Of a stretch of 64,000 nucleotides of DNA, positions 44,410 to 54,856 are shown in pieces. The stretch is from positions 61,152,757 through 61,216,756 of the forward strand of contig NC_134023.1 in the NCBI RefSeq assembly GCF_040712315.1, written 5' to 3'. Numbering within the stretch: the first letter of the stretch is position 1; each line of letters begins with the position of its first letter. The notes beneath the pieces were generated by a model. The model saw only the letters and a list, made by a program, of their open reading frames with translations, had not been told where the DNA came from and searched no databases. The DNA comes from Castanea sativa (Eukaryota; Streptophyta; Magnoliopsida; Fagales; Fagaceae). The position numbers and the translations under genes were made by a program.

Positions 44410-46230
44410 CTAGACTTTATCTTCCTCTAGTTTCCTTTGAATTTGATCCAATTGAGTTTGGAGAGAAGTGAACTTTGTGTCGAAGCGAATATGATGAGAG
44501 TGCATGATAGATGCAAGTCCGGATAGCTTGGTGCTGATGTCTTGCATGGATGACATAATGATATCTAACTTCTCATCAAGAGCATGAGAGTTAGAGCTTG
44601 AACTAGCATGAGGAGCATGACTCTCGTGCTTGGTTGCCTTACGGGTGTGACTAATGCTGGCACTGAGAGAACACACGTTGATTGGATTAGGTCGTGGGTA
44701 TGGTCTCTCATCTTCCAACGGGTGAACACCTTTCAGCTTTAGAATTTTTGAGATAAGGCAACTGAAGGGAAGGCAGTCCTCTCGGCAGTTTTGTGAAGGA
44801 TGTGGAAGATATGCGAGCAAATGTTAATCTCTTCATCATGGACCAGGTCATGGAGAAATAAAGCTCGACTGAGATTCATGTAACTGGTACTTGAGAGAGG
44901 ATAGAGGTTATGGAACATGATTGATGTGAGCAGTCTCAATTCGGGTGATAATGATGCAACACTTACCGCTTTGCCATTGGAAGAGAATTCCAAGTCCTTT
45001 CCTAGAGTTTCCCGAAGAAAATCTTGCTTGGGATCTAACTCATCGTACACCGGGGGCTTCAGAAACATAGGCCGGTTGATACGTAGAATGTTAGCAAGAT
45101 AAGTGGGTGTTATTATGAAATTCTTTCCTCTTATACAACATTTCAGCTCATCTCCCTCAGCAATGGCATTTGCATAGAATTCCTTCACTATATTCTCGTA
45201 CGGTTCAACAAAATTTGACAGAAGGAAATTCCAATCCTTGGTAGCAAACCATTTTGGAATGCTTGTATCTAGAAGAGAGGTTTGGTCAATTGCTCTTTCA
45301 ACCAGCAAGGGGGCATCTTTGAAATATTTCTCATAATCTTGAGATGCGGCGTATGACTTGAATTTGTCAACATCATGAAGCCCTATTGAAGATCTTGTCC
45401 TCTTTGGCTTCGGGGTAAAAATGTCAAGATCTATCACTAGTTCTTTTCTTTTGCTACTTCCTCCTTTGACAGCTGATTTCTTGAAGGGTGACATCTGCAC
45501 AATAGACATAAAGCACAAAAAGAAAAAGAAAAACACAAAACAAACCACAAAACTTGATTAGATTCAAGTTAGTCCAAAATAGAAGTAAAAACATATTTAA
45601 ACAGAGTATAATAAACTCAAAACAACATGTTAAAAGTGTTGAAACATGTAAACATAAACACAATTCATGAACAAAATGACTGTGCATGTGTGTGCATGTG
45701 TTGATGCATGTGTGTGCAGCAGGTGATGCATGGTGTGTGCCTAGGTGATGCATGGCATGGCATTGTAAGGCACAAGATGGGAAAAGTGTGTAAAACACAC
45801 ACCCATTGACCAAAACATGTTAAACATGTTCAATCAAACATTGGAACTCATTTGAGTCCAAACAACACAAAAATGTCACTTGAACAGTTTGTCAAACACT
45901 TAGCATGCAACACAATTCTACATGAATGAACAATGCATGAACACATGTGAAAATGCCTAAATACATGTTTAGAATGCCACAAAGGGCCAACACAGATACA
46001 AACACAACAAATGGGACTTAGCCCAATCAAAAAGTTGAAAAAAATTTCACAAGAAAAAGAACCCCAATTTTTAAAACCCTAAGCAAAAAAATGCATAAAT
46101 CTAAGACAAAAGTGAAAACAATGTTTGGAAAAAACATACCTTGAAGAGATTTTGCTTGAAAATGATGAGGTTTGAGTGAAAGAGAGTTTTGGGTTGAGAG
46201 GGGTTCGAGAGAGGCAAAGTGAGGGAAAAC
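44410..46230 (-). pseudogene. Accessory gene with 5' UTR intron, plant-transposon-protein domain
   Basis: A minus-strand unit: TATA-like TTTTTATATAGC (46267-46256), a leader exon ending CTCTTCAAG, donor GTATGT at 46139, and acceptor TATTGTGCAG at 45495. The ATG is exactly at the exon start (45494). The ORF has a basic N-terminus (KKSAVKGGSSKRKE) and a Transposase_32-like region (PF20167; ENIVKEFYANA, CIRGKNFIITPTYLANILRI). A frameshift near 44770 leads to a C-terminal part with a Ser/His-rich linker and a helical end (TSLQTQLDQIQRKLEEDKV). About 350 residues. The function of the family is unknown; it rides in the 3' half of several plant LTR elements. Confidence 0.7.
45495..46139 (-). other. 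Predicted intron of the accessory gene
   Basis: CAAG/GTATGT donor and TATTGTGCAG/ATG acceptor; 645 bp. Contains repeated GCATGTG and GATGCATG text near 45680-45750. Inferred from splice motifs; a transcript would confirm it. Confidence 0.55.
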
Positions 46231-46255
46231 AATGATTCAAAAAAAATGTCACTTT

Positions 46256-46267
46256 TGCTATATAAAA
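46256..46267 (-). promoter_or_regulatory. TATA-like box of the accessory gene
   Basis: CTATATAAAAAC on the plus strand (TATATAG on the minus strand) lies about 120 bases before the predicted donor. Confidence 0.4.
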
Positions 46268-47634
46268 ACTGGAGACACGCATTTTTTGCGGGTTAGACAG
46301 TCGCAAAATTAGTCATGAGACACATAGAAGCTTTTGCAAGAAGCTTTTAGTAGCGACACAGTCACGAGACAATCGCGATACCTTCTGTATGAAATTGAAA
46401 AAATTCCAATTTTTGCCTAAAACCATTTCGCGAGAAGAGTTTAGTCGCGAAATACTTGCGAGGTAGTAGCGAGACTCTCTGGATGAAAAAGTGACTTTTT
46501 AATTTCCCTTAAACACTTTTCGCGGGAAGCTCTAAGTCGCGAGCTACTCATGAAAATGTTTTTGAACCAGTTTTTGAATAAAAACACAAAAATGCATTTT
46601 GAACAAAAATTTGAAACATGAAAGTATAAAAAACACTTTCAAAAACATATAAAATACTCAAAAATATTTTTGGGTTTGATCGGTAAGCAATTGAGTATAC
46701 ACATCACATTTGATCATGTAGAATCACATAAATGAAATAAGCATTGATTGAACAAAGACTTGTGTGTTGTCTGTGAGTATCAAATGTGGAATAGTCCTTA
46801 GTCTAGAGTGAAGCTTCAATGATCAATTCAATCAAGTCATACGCAACTAGTACTAAATCGAGTGGACTATCTCAATTATAGAAATGAATATATATGATCT
46901 CCCACAAGAATGATTACATAACTTTGAAGCTTTTCATTTGGCTCCATTACAAAACATAACATATGATCATTTTTGAACAAAGTACATCTCATTTTGAGAT
47001 CGATGCCTGAACTTTTGATATTTCAACTTTGTGAGAAGCCTTTGGCTTTTTGAGGCACCATACATTTCAATACAAGTCGCTTTCCTTTTTTCCTAGTCAA
47101 ATACTAGTATGTGCGACGAATTTTATATCTCTTTTTGAGATTTAACATTTAATGAGCTCTTTAAGCAAAAACATAAAAATGTGGGAAAAGATATAGGCAC
47201 AAGTCTATGCATGTATCAAGACCAACAAGACTATTGACTAATCATTCATGACAAGCTTGAAGATCGATTTACAACAATCACATATAGATTTCAAGATTTT
47301 TCCCACAAAGATAGATGTGCATACAAAACAAGCTAAGCTAGTAAATGCACTACGCCATTAGTACGAAAGTACTAGGCCAAATATGATATACATAACACAA
47401 GCGATCAAACTTTTTGAAGATTTTTCAATTTTTATGAGTTTTTGAATTTTTCAACACACTCAAAAACATAACAAAAAAGTAAGATCAACAAAAAGAAAAA
47501 AAATAAAAACAGCTAGCAAAAGAAACATGCTATGAATCGGAAGCAATGACACAAGAAGATTTTGCATGACATGATGCATGACCTTATGACCCTAAACATT
47601 GAAAGAATTAAAACATGGTCATAGGAAATAATTA
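46268..47634 (-). other. Non-coding centre where pol would be expected
   Basis: No protease, integrase or RT motif in any frame. 46290-46560 carries clustered CGCGAG/CTCGCG motifs like those in the LTRs (46366, 46429, 46446, 46462, 46521). The rest is AT-rich. Confidence 0.6.
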
Positions 47635-49554
47635 TGCATGGGTACCTTTCTTCACCCACACTTTTCAAGTGTTTTGGGTGAGAGCCTTGGATGGAGGTGC
47701 ACGACCAACATAGCTTTCCAACCTCAGAGTGAAGCTAGCAAGGCATAGAGAGATGTTCTTCAGCATTTCCATGACGTCTCCAATGAGACATCCTTCATTT
47801 TCTCCCTTAGACTAAGTTCCCTTTGGTTTCTTCTTTGAACTTTCTTGGCCACGCATGGAATCAACTTTCTTAAGTGCATGAAGCTTAAAATAGTTGGGTC
47901 TTGTGTGCCCTTGAACGCCACAATGATGACACACATGCTTCACTTGAGGTCCCCTCTGATTTTTGGGTAATGACTTCCCTTTGTCTTTTGGTCTTAAACC
48001 AATGGTTCTTTTCTTAGCAACAGGGGTCTCAGTCTCAGGCACCACTTCTGTAAGTTTCTCAATACTCTTGGCTGATACGAACCTTACTTCCTTCTTCAGT
48101 TCGCTGCTGGAGCTTCCTTCCCGGTATAGCCTAAACCGGTCTTGTCATATGAAGATTTTTGTGAAAACAACACACTGTCAAGTTTCTTGGTGGAGATACG
48201 CTCAACCTTGACATTAGCTTGGATTATTTCAAGCTCTAGAAACTTGATCTTAGAGAAAGCTTCAACTAGCTCTCGCTTAAGTCCTACTTCACATTTTGCA
48301 TCTTTAAGTTACACAAGAGTACACTTATGCTCTTCTTCAATCTTCTTCATCTTTCTCACATCATGATTCGTAACCTTGGCATATTTTCCACAATCTTCTA
48401 ACAAAGAATCATATGCTTCTTGAAGATTGCTCTCTCCTTCATTCTGGCATACATCTTCATTTTCTGATTTTTCAACTTCCTCACCCTCGGAATGCTCACC
48501 AAGTTCATTTTCCAAATTGCTCAAATCATCTTTAGATTCAATAGAGGTTTGTCATGAAAGCCCTATAGTTCCCATCACTATCACACTCTTCTTCCGAGTT
48601 TGAATTTGAGTTTTCAGAGTCGCTAAAAGTAGTGGCAAATACCTACCCTTCCCTCTCAAGTAATTGGGACATTCTTTCTTGATGTGTCCATGGTCGTTGC
48701 ATTCAAAGCACACAACTCCTTAGGGGGATTGAGAGTCATTCCCATCTTTCTTCTTGAACTCCTTTATACCACCTTTGGATGATGAGAACTTTCCTTTGCT
48801 AAAGGACTTTCCATTGTTCTTCATCTTCAGAAATTTCTGGAAGTTTTTTGTAGGGAATGCTACTTCTTTCTTCACATCATCTTCTTCGGAAGAGTCGTCC
48901 ATCCTCTCATTGATGGTTTTGAGTGCAAGCGATTTGCTTGGCTTGTGAGAAGGCAGTCCGAGTTCATATGTTTGGAGAGTTCCAATTAACTCTTGAATCT
49001 TAATCTCATCCAAATTTTTACTTTCTTCTATAGCAGTAACCTTTGCATGATAACTCTCCGGTAAGGAGCTCAAGATCTTTCTCACCATCTTAGCATCCTC
49101 AATCTTTTCATCGAGATTAAGCTTGGCAATCATGATTTCATTGAGCTTCTCATAGAATGAATCAAATGACTCATCGTCACTCATCTTAAGCTCTTCAAAT
49201 TGAGTGGTAAGCATTTATAGTTTTGTGTCCTTGACCTTCTTGGTACCTTCATAGGTAGTCTTAAGAATTGTCCAAGCTTCCTTAGCGGTTTTCACATGCG
49301 ATATCCTGTGAAATTTATTAGTAGACACACCATAAATATAGTGTTAATTGCTTTGCTATTGGCATTTGGCAACGCAAATGTTGCCTTGTCCTATTCGGAC
49401 TTGGCTGTTGTGGGTCTAACATACCTATTCTCAACGGAATCCCATACAGACTAATCTATAGAACAAAGAAATGCCCTCATACGGACTTTCCAAAAAGCAT
49501 AGTTGCTTCCATCAAAGAATGGTGGAGCATTGAGAGATTGTGACCGATTCATCA
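47635..49554 (-). pseudogene. gag: SIRE-type gag
   Basis: ATG at 49554 (MNRSQSLNAPPFFDGSNYAF), a UBN2/Retrotran_gag_2 domain (FEELKMSDDESFDSFYEKL, RKILSSLPESYHAKV) in 49214-48720, and a CCHC knuckle CFECNDHGHIKKEC near 48700. Then an acidic stretch and coiled coil (EAYDSLLEDCGKYAKV, 48440-48200). A second knuckle, CHHCGVQGHTRPNY (47900), has Tyr at the last Cys position. The end region reads WVKKGTHA. Stops and frameshifts occur near 49450, 49390, 49300, 48720, 48540 and 47810. Gag would form the particle; here it is broken. Confidence 0.85.
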
Positions 49555-49600
49555 CAAAAAGGGTCTTGGATCGCACTTAGGTAATGAAACCACAACAAGT

Positions 49601-49618
49601 GCACCCGCTTTGATACCA
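49601..49618 (-). other. Primer-binding site (initiator Met tRNA)
   Basis: TGGTATCAAAGCGGGTGC on the minus strand, two bases from the LTR end. TGGTATCAnAGC is complementary to the 3' end of plant initiator tRNA-Met, typical for copia elements. Confidence 0.92.
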
Positions 49619-49620
49619 AT

Positions 49621-50688
49621 TGAAAGCTCGGATTTGTGTTAAAAAAAAAGATCTATTTAGACCCAAAAAAAAAAAAATTTACGGCTCGGTTGATTTTTCT
49701 CTAACTTAAACTAATTGCGGAAGAGAGTAAATGCGAGCAAACAAACAATACAACTACTCTAAGCCATATTCATTAAAGCACAGCTGTAAAATGAAAGCTA
49801 AAAGAGTAGGGAAGAGAGATGCAAACATAAGATAACACTCCGATGTGTTATCGAAGAGGAAATCGAAGAACTTGATGAAAAACCTCTCCGCTGCCCTCCA
49901 AGTGGTAAATCGATCCATTAGACAATAAGTTGGGATACACAAATAGCAAAAGACCCTCCAAGCCTAGTCTACCCAATGCACCTAAGCCCTCCAAGCTCCT
50001 ACTCCAACAAGGCTTCTCAAAACCGTGTCTTGTCTAGCTTTCCGAATCCCGCAATGTGCCCGATTGCATCCGCCAAAGCTTGGCTTCTTCCAATACTTCC
50101 CAGCAGCACCAAAAACTCACTGGACACTCAGTATGGGTGTGGTAAGTGTTTGGGCTATCAACCTCTCAACGATTTAGAAATGGAGAGATAGGAGTAGAGG
50201 AAAACCACAATGGATGGTGTGTAGAATTGTGGGTATGATAATCTCTCACTCTCAAGGGTTGAGGCTAGGGTTTTCTCTTCTGCAAAGCTCTCTACTCAAT
50301 ATGTGGGTAATGATGGTATATATAATGTATGAGAATGTAGTGGAGCAGATAGGACAAAATAGCAAAACAAACTGTTTCGCGGGTATCTCGAGGGAAGGTC
50401 TTACTTGTGAGACACTTGCGAAAATCAGCTATTACCATTTGTCATGACTCTTCGCATTCCAGTCATGTGTAAGGCACATGCATCACTTCGCAGGATGCTT
50501 AGTCGCAAGCTACCTGCAAAAAATCTTCTGTCTTCAAATGCTTGAGTCTTCACACTCTCTCTCTATCACACAACCCTTACAATAAAATCCCACAAGAAAT
50601 ACAGGGTATAAAAGATTTAACAAAATTACAATCAAATTGGGCACGAAATTAAAGTTAACACAAAATAGTTATAAATCACAACTTTACA
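49621..50688 (-). repeat. 5' LTR
   Basis: 1068 bp with the same ends as the left LTR (TGTAAAGTTG ... CTTTCA on the minus strand). Shares GGGAAGAGAGATGCAAA, the CCTCTCCGC and CCTCCAAGC text and the CGCGGGTATCTCG motif. Confidence 0.9.
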
Positions 50689-50851
50689 AAGTCTAAAACC
50701 ATCCCGCCCTACCCCGCCCCGTGGTGCGGGGCTAAAATCTTGCCCCATCCCTGCCCCATCACCTTTGCAGGGTGGGGAAAACCCACCTGGGGCAAAGCAG
50801 GGAGGGGCGGGTCAAACAGGATGGGGCAAAATTATCATCCCTACTGCCGTG

Positions 50852-51202
50852 CAAAGCACAAACAATTTTAACATAATAATTTTATTTTCATATATATATA
50901 GAGAAATGATATGTCCACAACATTGGAAAATGAGATAGTTTTATAGAAAATACTTTTTAGAAAATAACTCATTTTCTAGAAAACATCATTGTTAAAACAA
51001 ACAGAGCGAAAACAACATATATATATATATATATATGAGAAATGATATGTCCACAACATTTTTACAACAAATCCTAAGTGGCAGGATGTTACTGGTTGTT
51101 ATTGTTGGGGCAAAAAAGTAATCTTAGTGTTAGGTTCAAATTTGAACCAATAACAACTAACCACCTATGATTTGTTGTAAAAATGTTGTGGACGCAGCAC
51201 CT

Positions 51203-51254
<52 letters not shown>
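50852..51254. repeat. AT-rich spacer with two related palindromic pieces
   Basis: 50903-50930 is a partial copy of the left end of the MITE at 51037 (AGAGAAATGATATGTCCACA). (TA)n at 51019-51035 and 51206-51255. No gene. Confidence 0.6.
51037..51205. mobile_element. Hairpin MITE inserted in a TA microsatellite
   Basis: The left arm contains GTCCACAACATTTTTACAAC and ACAAATCCTAAGTGG; the right arm is the near-perfect complement (CCACCTATGATTTGTTGT, AAAAATGTTGTGGAC). The centre has TTCAAATTTGAA. Flanked by (TA)n on both sides, consistent with a TA target, but the repeat hides the exact duplication. Confidence 0.85.
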
Positions 51255-51258
<4 letters not shown>

Positions 51259-52049
51259 TTTTTCTCTAAATATAAGATTTGTTAATTATGGTAGTAATTA
51301 ATAAAAATTTATTATAGTTATAATTGTATATGGAAATATATTCTAATATTAGGTATTTATTATGATTGTAATTGCATTTGGAATTATATATTCTATTATT
51401 TAAAGAAAATATGAGGCAATAAGATTCTAATGGAGGGTTTAAAGGAAAATGTGTAAAATTGTGAAGTTTAAAAAACTTGTGTTAACTATAGCACACCTTC
51501 ATGTGATAGTCGTTCTACAAGTATAAGTGCTTATGAGGTGTAGGAGGCAAGGGCTAACATTCAAGTTTTTAGGAGGGAGCTTCACACTAAGAATCAAAAA
51601 CATGGTTAAGGCTAACCGAAAGCTTCAAATGTAAATTAACTTGAATTTGGAAGAGCAGTTTAATTATCAAAATAAATAATAACACCAGCTAATACTGTCT
51701 TTTTGAACCAAAATTTCTTCTTTCTCTCGAGTCACCTAGGTAGGGCTTGGTTTTGGATCAGTTACAATCCATGCACTGCATGTACAGTGCCCCTCCATTA
51801 GTAATACAAACAAAGTGGTGGGAAGTGAAACTGAATCAAAGGTCATGAAGGGATCGACATACATAATCTCTGTTTTTTTTTTAAGCTGGAAAAGAGAAGA
51901 GCACGCCTTAAAAGAGATTGATATTTGATGTTATGCTCTTTCTAACCTTGTGATATCTACTTGTAGGTAAATGGTGAAGAATCACTAGTTTTCCTCCTCC
52001 ATCAATTGGTAATAGGATCAAACTCTAAGTTGAATCCACTGATAAAATA
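51255..52049. repeat. Tandem unit copy E, blocks X and Z, with SINE fragment
   Basis: 51275-51365 is a short block X (TAATTATGGTAGTAATTAAT). 51490-51597 is a 3'-truncated SINE (TGTGATAGTCG, ACATTCAAGTTTTTAGGAGG). 51600-51660 and 51875-52020 are block Z (AAAGAGATTGATATTTGATG, AAATGGTGAAGAATCAC). 51760-51840 is found only here. No gene. Confidence 0.7.
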
Positions 52050-52385
52050 ATGTGTATTATCTCTACTTTTGTTAGTATTTTTGACAGATTGAAAATATTG
52101 AAACTAAAACGGGTTCTAGACAAATTAGAATCTACTACAAAACAAAAAAATATCCTCCATCTCGAAAAAAGTTGCCAATGGAGTACTATCATTACCATTG
52201 ACAACTTCTTACCTGAAGAGTATATTGTGCTGGGTAGAGTATATGATAAAGAGGTGATATTTAAGAAGTTCCAATTAGATGATACAAGTGTTAATGTGAT
52301 ATATATATATATATCTGTGTTGTTCCCTTAATGCGTATGGATGGGGTTGGCAAAACAATCGGGTTTTACAATGTTTTGTGTATTT
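52050..52385 (+). pseudogene. CC-NBS-LRR resistance gene relic (CC end to P-loop)
   Basis: The frame reads KRVLDKLESTTKQKNILHL, like the end of the Rx-type coiled coil (KIKEILDRLE-IAKQKDILGL in the family). It continues with VLGRVYDKEVIFKKFQLDD, like the family's VYGRDDDKEAIIKLLLSDD. After an AT microsatellite (52300-52312) and a frame change, the P-loop reads MDGVGKT (52338-52358), where the family has GMGGVGKT. Downstream NBS motifs are not found; the next sequence is AT-rich. This is a short decayed fragment; such genes sense pathogens. Confidence 0.75.
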
Positions 52386-52889
52386 TGTTATTAGCTTTCT
52401 CCAATATTTCAATAGTTTTCTTTGTTAAAAATTATATTATTTAGTGTTATATTTTATAGAAAAGAATAGAATGACAATAAGGGTGGTATAGTGATTTGAT
52501 CATACCATATGTGTTTATAAATTTGAAAATTATATAATATAGTGATTCATATAAACAGACATATTTCATGTTTACTCAAGAATGCAAATATTTTTTTGAT
52601 TAAACAAAAAAAACAAATATCCTTCAAATATTTTATATACATTCTTCTTATTTGTTTCAATTGTTGCAAAAGTAATTAAAAATGAGTAAGAATATCATAT
52701 TTCAAATTAATTGTTTCTCATTTAAATCTTAGAAAAATGACATCAAAATTTCATTATATTTAAATAATTAATGCATCATTTACAATAATTAATATAACAA
52801 AATAAATGTATTTATCCTATGTAATTATCTTAATTATATAGAATAAATACTACAATGTTGGTTATATATATATATATATATATATATTT
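52386..52889. other. AT-rich spacer, no gene seen
   Basis: Ends in (TA)n at 52866-52888, directly at the start of the pararetrovirus fragment. Confidence 0.5.
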
Positions 52890-54228
52890 GCATACATAAA
52901 TAACCATGACAGTCTTGATCATCCTGATATTGTTGATTTGCTTGCATCTGGTTTTACTGGTTGTCTTCGAGGATGGTGGGATTCACATCTCACAGAAGAA
53001 TCCAGAGAATCTATTAAACATGCTGTTAAAAGAGATACTGATGGTATGCCTATTTTTGATGAAAGTATTAATCGTGGTGTTCCTGATGGTGTTAATACTT
53101 TGGTTTACACCATTCTTAAGCATTTTGTTGGTACTCCTTCCAATATTTCGTCTCGAATTTCTGATTATTTGAATAATTTGAGATGTCCTACTATGTCTGA
53201 TTACAGATGGTACCAAGATGTCTTTACTTCCAGAGTCATGCTCAGAAAGGACTCTACGAAGCCTTATTGGAAAGAGAAGTTTATTGACAGTCTGCCTCCT
53301 ATTTTTGCTCATAAGGTAAAAAATGAATTAATTGGTAAAAATGATTCTATTGACTTTGATAATTTAACCTATGGTGATATTTTTCAGCACTATTAAGAAA
53401 ATTGGAATTAATATGTGCAATGATGAAAAATGGTTAAAACAACAGTTAAAAGATAAAAAGAAAGCTAAATATGAAATGGGTAATTTCTGTGAACAATATG
53501 GTTTACCTCCTATTGTCCCTTCTAGGCAAAAAAGAAAAAGTAAACATGATGAGGTTTACAAAAGTTATTCCCATAAAAAGCATAAAAGATACAGAACCCA
53601 CTTTGTTAAACCCAATGATTTTTATGCTAAAAACAAATCTGCTTTTCGAAAACATGATAAACAGAGATCAGGTAAAGGTAAGTGCTTTAACTGTGGCAAA
53701 TTTGGCCATTTTAGTAAAGACTGTACCCAAAAGCCTAGTAAGTTGAAAAACAAGTTGAACATGTTGAACATTAATAATAATGATCAAAATGAATTATTTC
53801 AGATTCTTGAATCTGCTGCTTCAACTGATTCCTTTGAAGAGGATTTTTCCTCCTCATCTGATTCTGATTATCACTCCCGTAGTGATGTTTCTAAATCTCC
53901 TAATATTAAACTTGGCTGTAAAGATTCTTGTTGTATAAATCTGTTAAACTGTTAACCAAAAGTAAAGAGAATGGTGATTTACTATTAACAATGATAAGTA
54001 AAATTGAAGACCCTAATTTATAGAAAGATTATCTTGACAAGTTTTTGAAAAACTTAACAAAAGAAGATAAGGTTAAAGACCTAATTCTACAATAAGTTTT
54101 GAAGAAACTCTGAAAAGATTTAATAAAAATAAATCAAAAGAGATAACTGTTAATGATCTTCAACATGAAATAAAAACTGTTAAACAAGAAATAATTCAAT
54201 TAAAAAATGATGTTAAAACTATTAAACA
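52890..54228 (+). pseudogene. Endogenous pararetrovirus fragment: capsid and zinc knuckle region
   Basis: Inverted, near-identical partner of 58190-59540. The frame from 52938 carries the capsid region (GCLRGWWDSHLTEESRE, WKEKFIDSLPP); the frame from 53396 carries a basic region and the zinc knuckle CFNCGKFGHFSKDC (53682). It ends within the coiled-coil-like part before the protease. Frameshifts near 53390 and 53935 and stops after 54020 disable it. The right edge (54228) is an abrupt break next to non-coding viral sequence of opposite orientation. Confidence 0.88.
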
Positions 54229-54281
54229 TCATTGCATAAAGGGGGAAGGACGACAGCGCAAAAGGTGGAAGCACAACAGAT

Positions 54282-54657
54282 AGCAGATATATGGAATTAA
54301 TTCAAAGTAAATAATAATTGAAAGTAAGGCGGAAGGACCAGCCAAGCAATTGTATATCAAAATAATTCAAAGTATTGAAAACAGCAGTTTTTTATTGAAT
54401 ATACATCAAAATACTTACAGTAGTATTAGCAACAAGATTACAGTGATCAACAGGTTGGGTAAACAGTACAAGGCTTTAAAGCTAGTCCTGGTTCCTAGTT
54501 ACAAGCTTTGTGTAATCAGTGAGATATCTTGATCTAAGGAGGTCCTAGAGAGAGTTCTAAGGGAAATCCTAGAAAAAGATTCTAAGTTTAACAATAAGGG
54601 ACAACCCCCCTTATATAAGTGAGTAAAGCAGTAAACAGTACAAAGTAAATAGTGACA
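54282..54657 (-). promoter_or_regulatory. Viral intergenic region, copy 1: TATA and poly(A) signal
   Basis: On the minus strand TTATATAA lies at 54619-54611, and AATAAA at 54396-54391, about 220 bases downstream. In caulimovirids the pregenomic RNA starts after this TATA and ends after this signal on the next pass, giving terminal redundancy. The same block recurs at 61484-61860 with few changes. Confidence 0.75.
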
Positions 54658-54856
54658 TTTTACTATTCATATCAGGACCCGTGAGGGGCAATAAGAGAGC
54701 AATATCTGGAGGGAATCAGATAAGCTTTTGAGATCGAAAGTAGGTTGGCTGGTAGTGCCAAAAGTGGTCAACAATATAATCATGGTAGCTTCAGTAAATA
54801 CTTTTACTCTTGAGTGAATATTGTAACATCAGTAGCCTTTATGCAGGCCGAACAAA

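Larger units (their letters stand above)
42554..50688 (-). mobile_element. SIRE-type copia-lineage retrotransposon lacking pol
   Basis: The element reads right to left: 5' LTR 49621-50688, PBS 49601-49618, gag 49554-47635, a non-coding centre, an accessory gene 46230-44410, PPT 43663-43674 and 3' LTR 42554-43662. Flanking AATTC and AAGTC match at 4 of 5. No protease, integrase, RT or RNase H is detectable in the 3.3 kb between gag and the 3' LTR that is not the accessory gene. So it is nonautonomous and needs enzymes in trans. The LTRs differ by many substitutions and indels, so insertion is not recent. Confidence 0.88.
41946..50843. mobile_element. hAT-like nonautonomous element split by an LTR retrotransposon
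   Basis: Ends TAGGGATGGCCATGG and TTATCATCCCTA are inverted partners, with GC-rich subterminal GGGGCGGGGCGGG (41960) and CCGCCCTACCCCGCCCC (50703). Flanking octamers CTGCTGTA (41938-41945) and CTGCCGTG (50844-50851) agree at 6 of 8. Net length without the retrotransposon is about 760 bp. No transposase seen. Confidence 0.75.
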
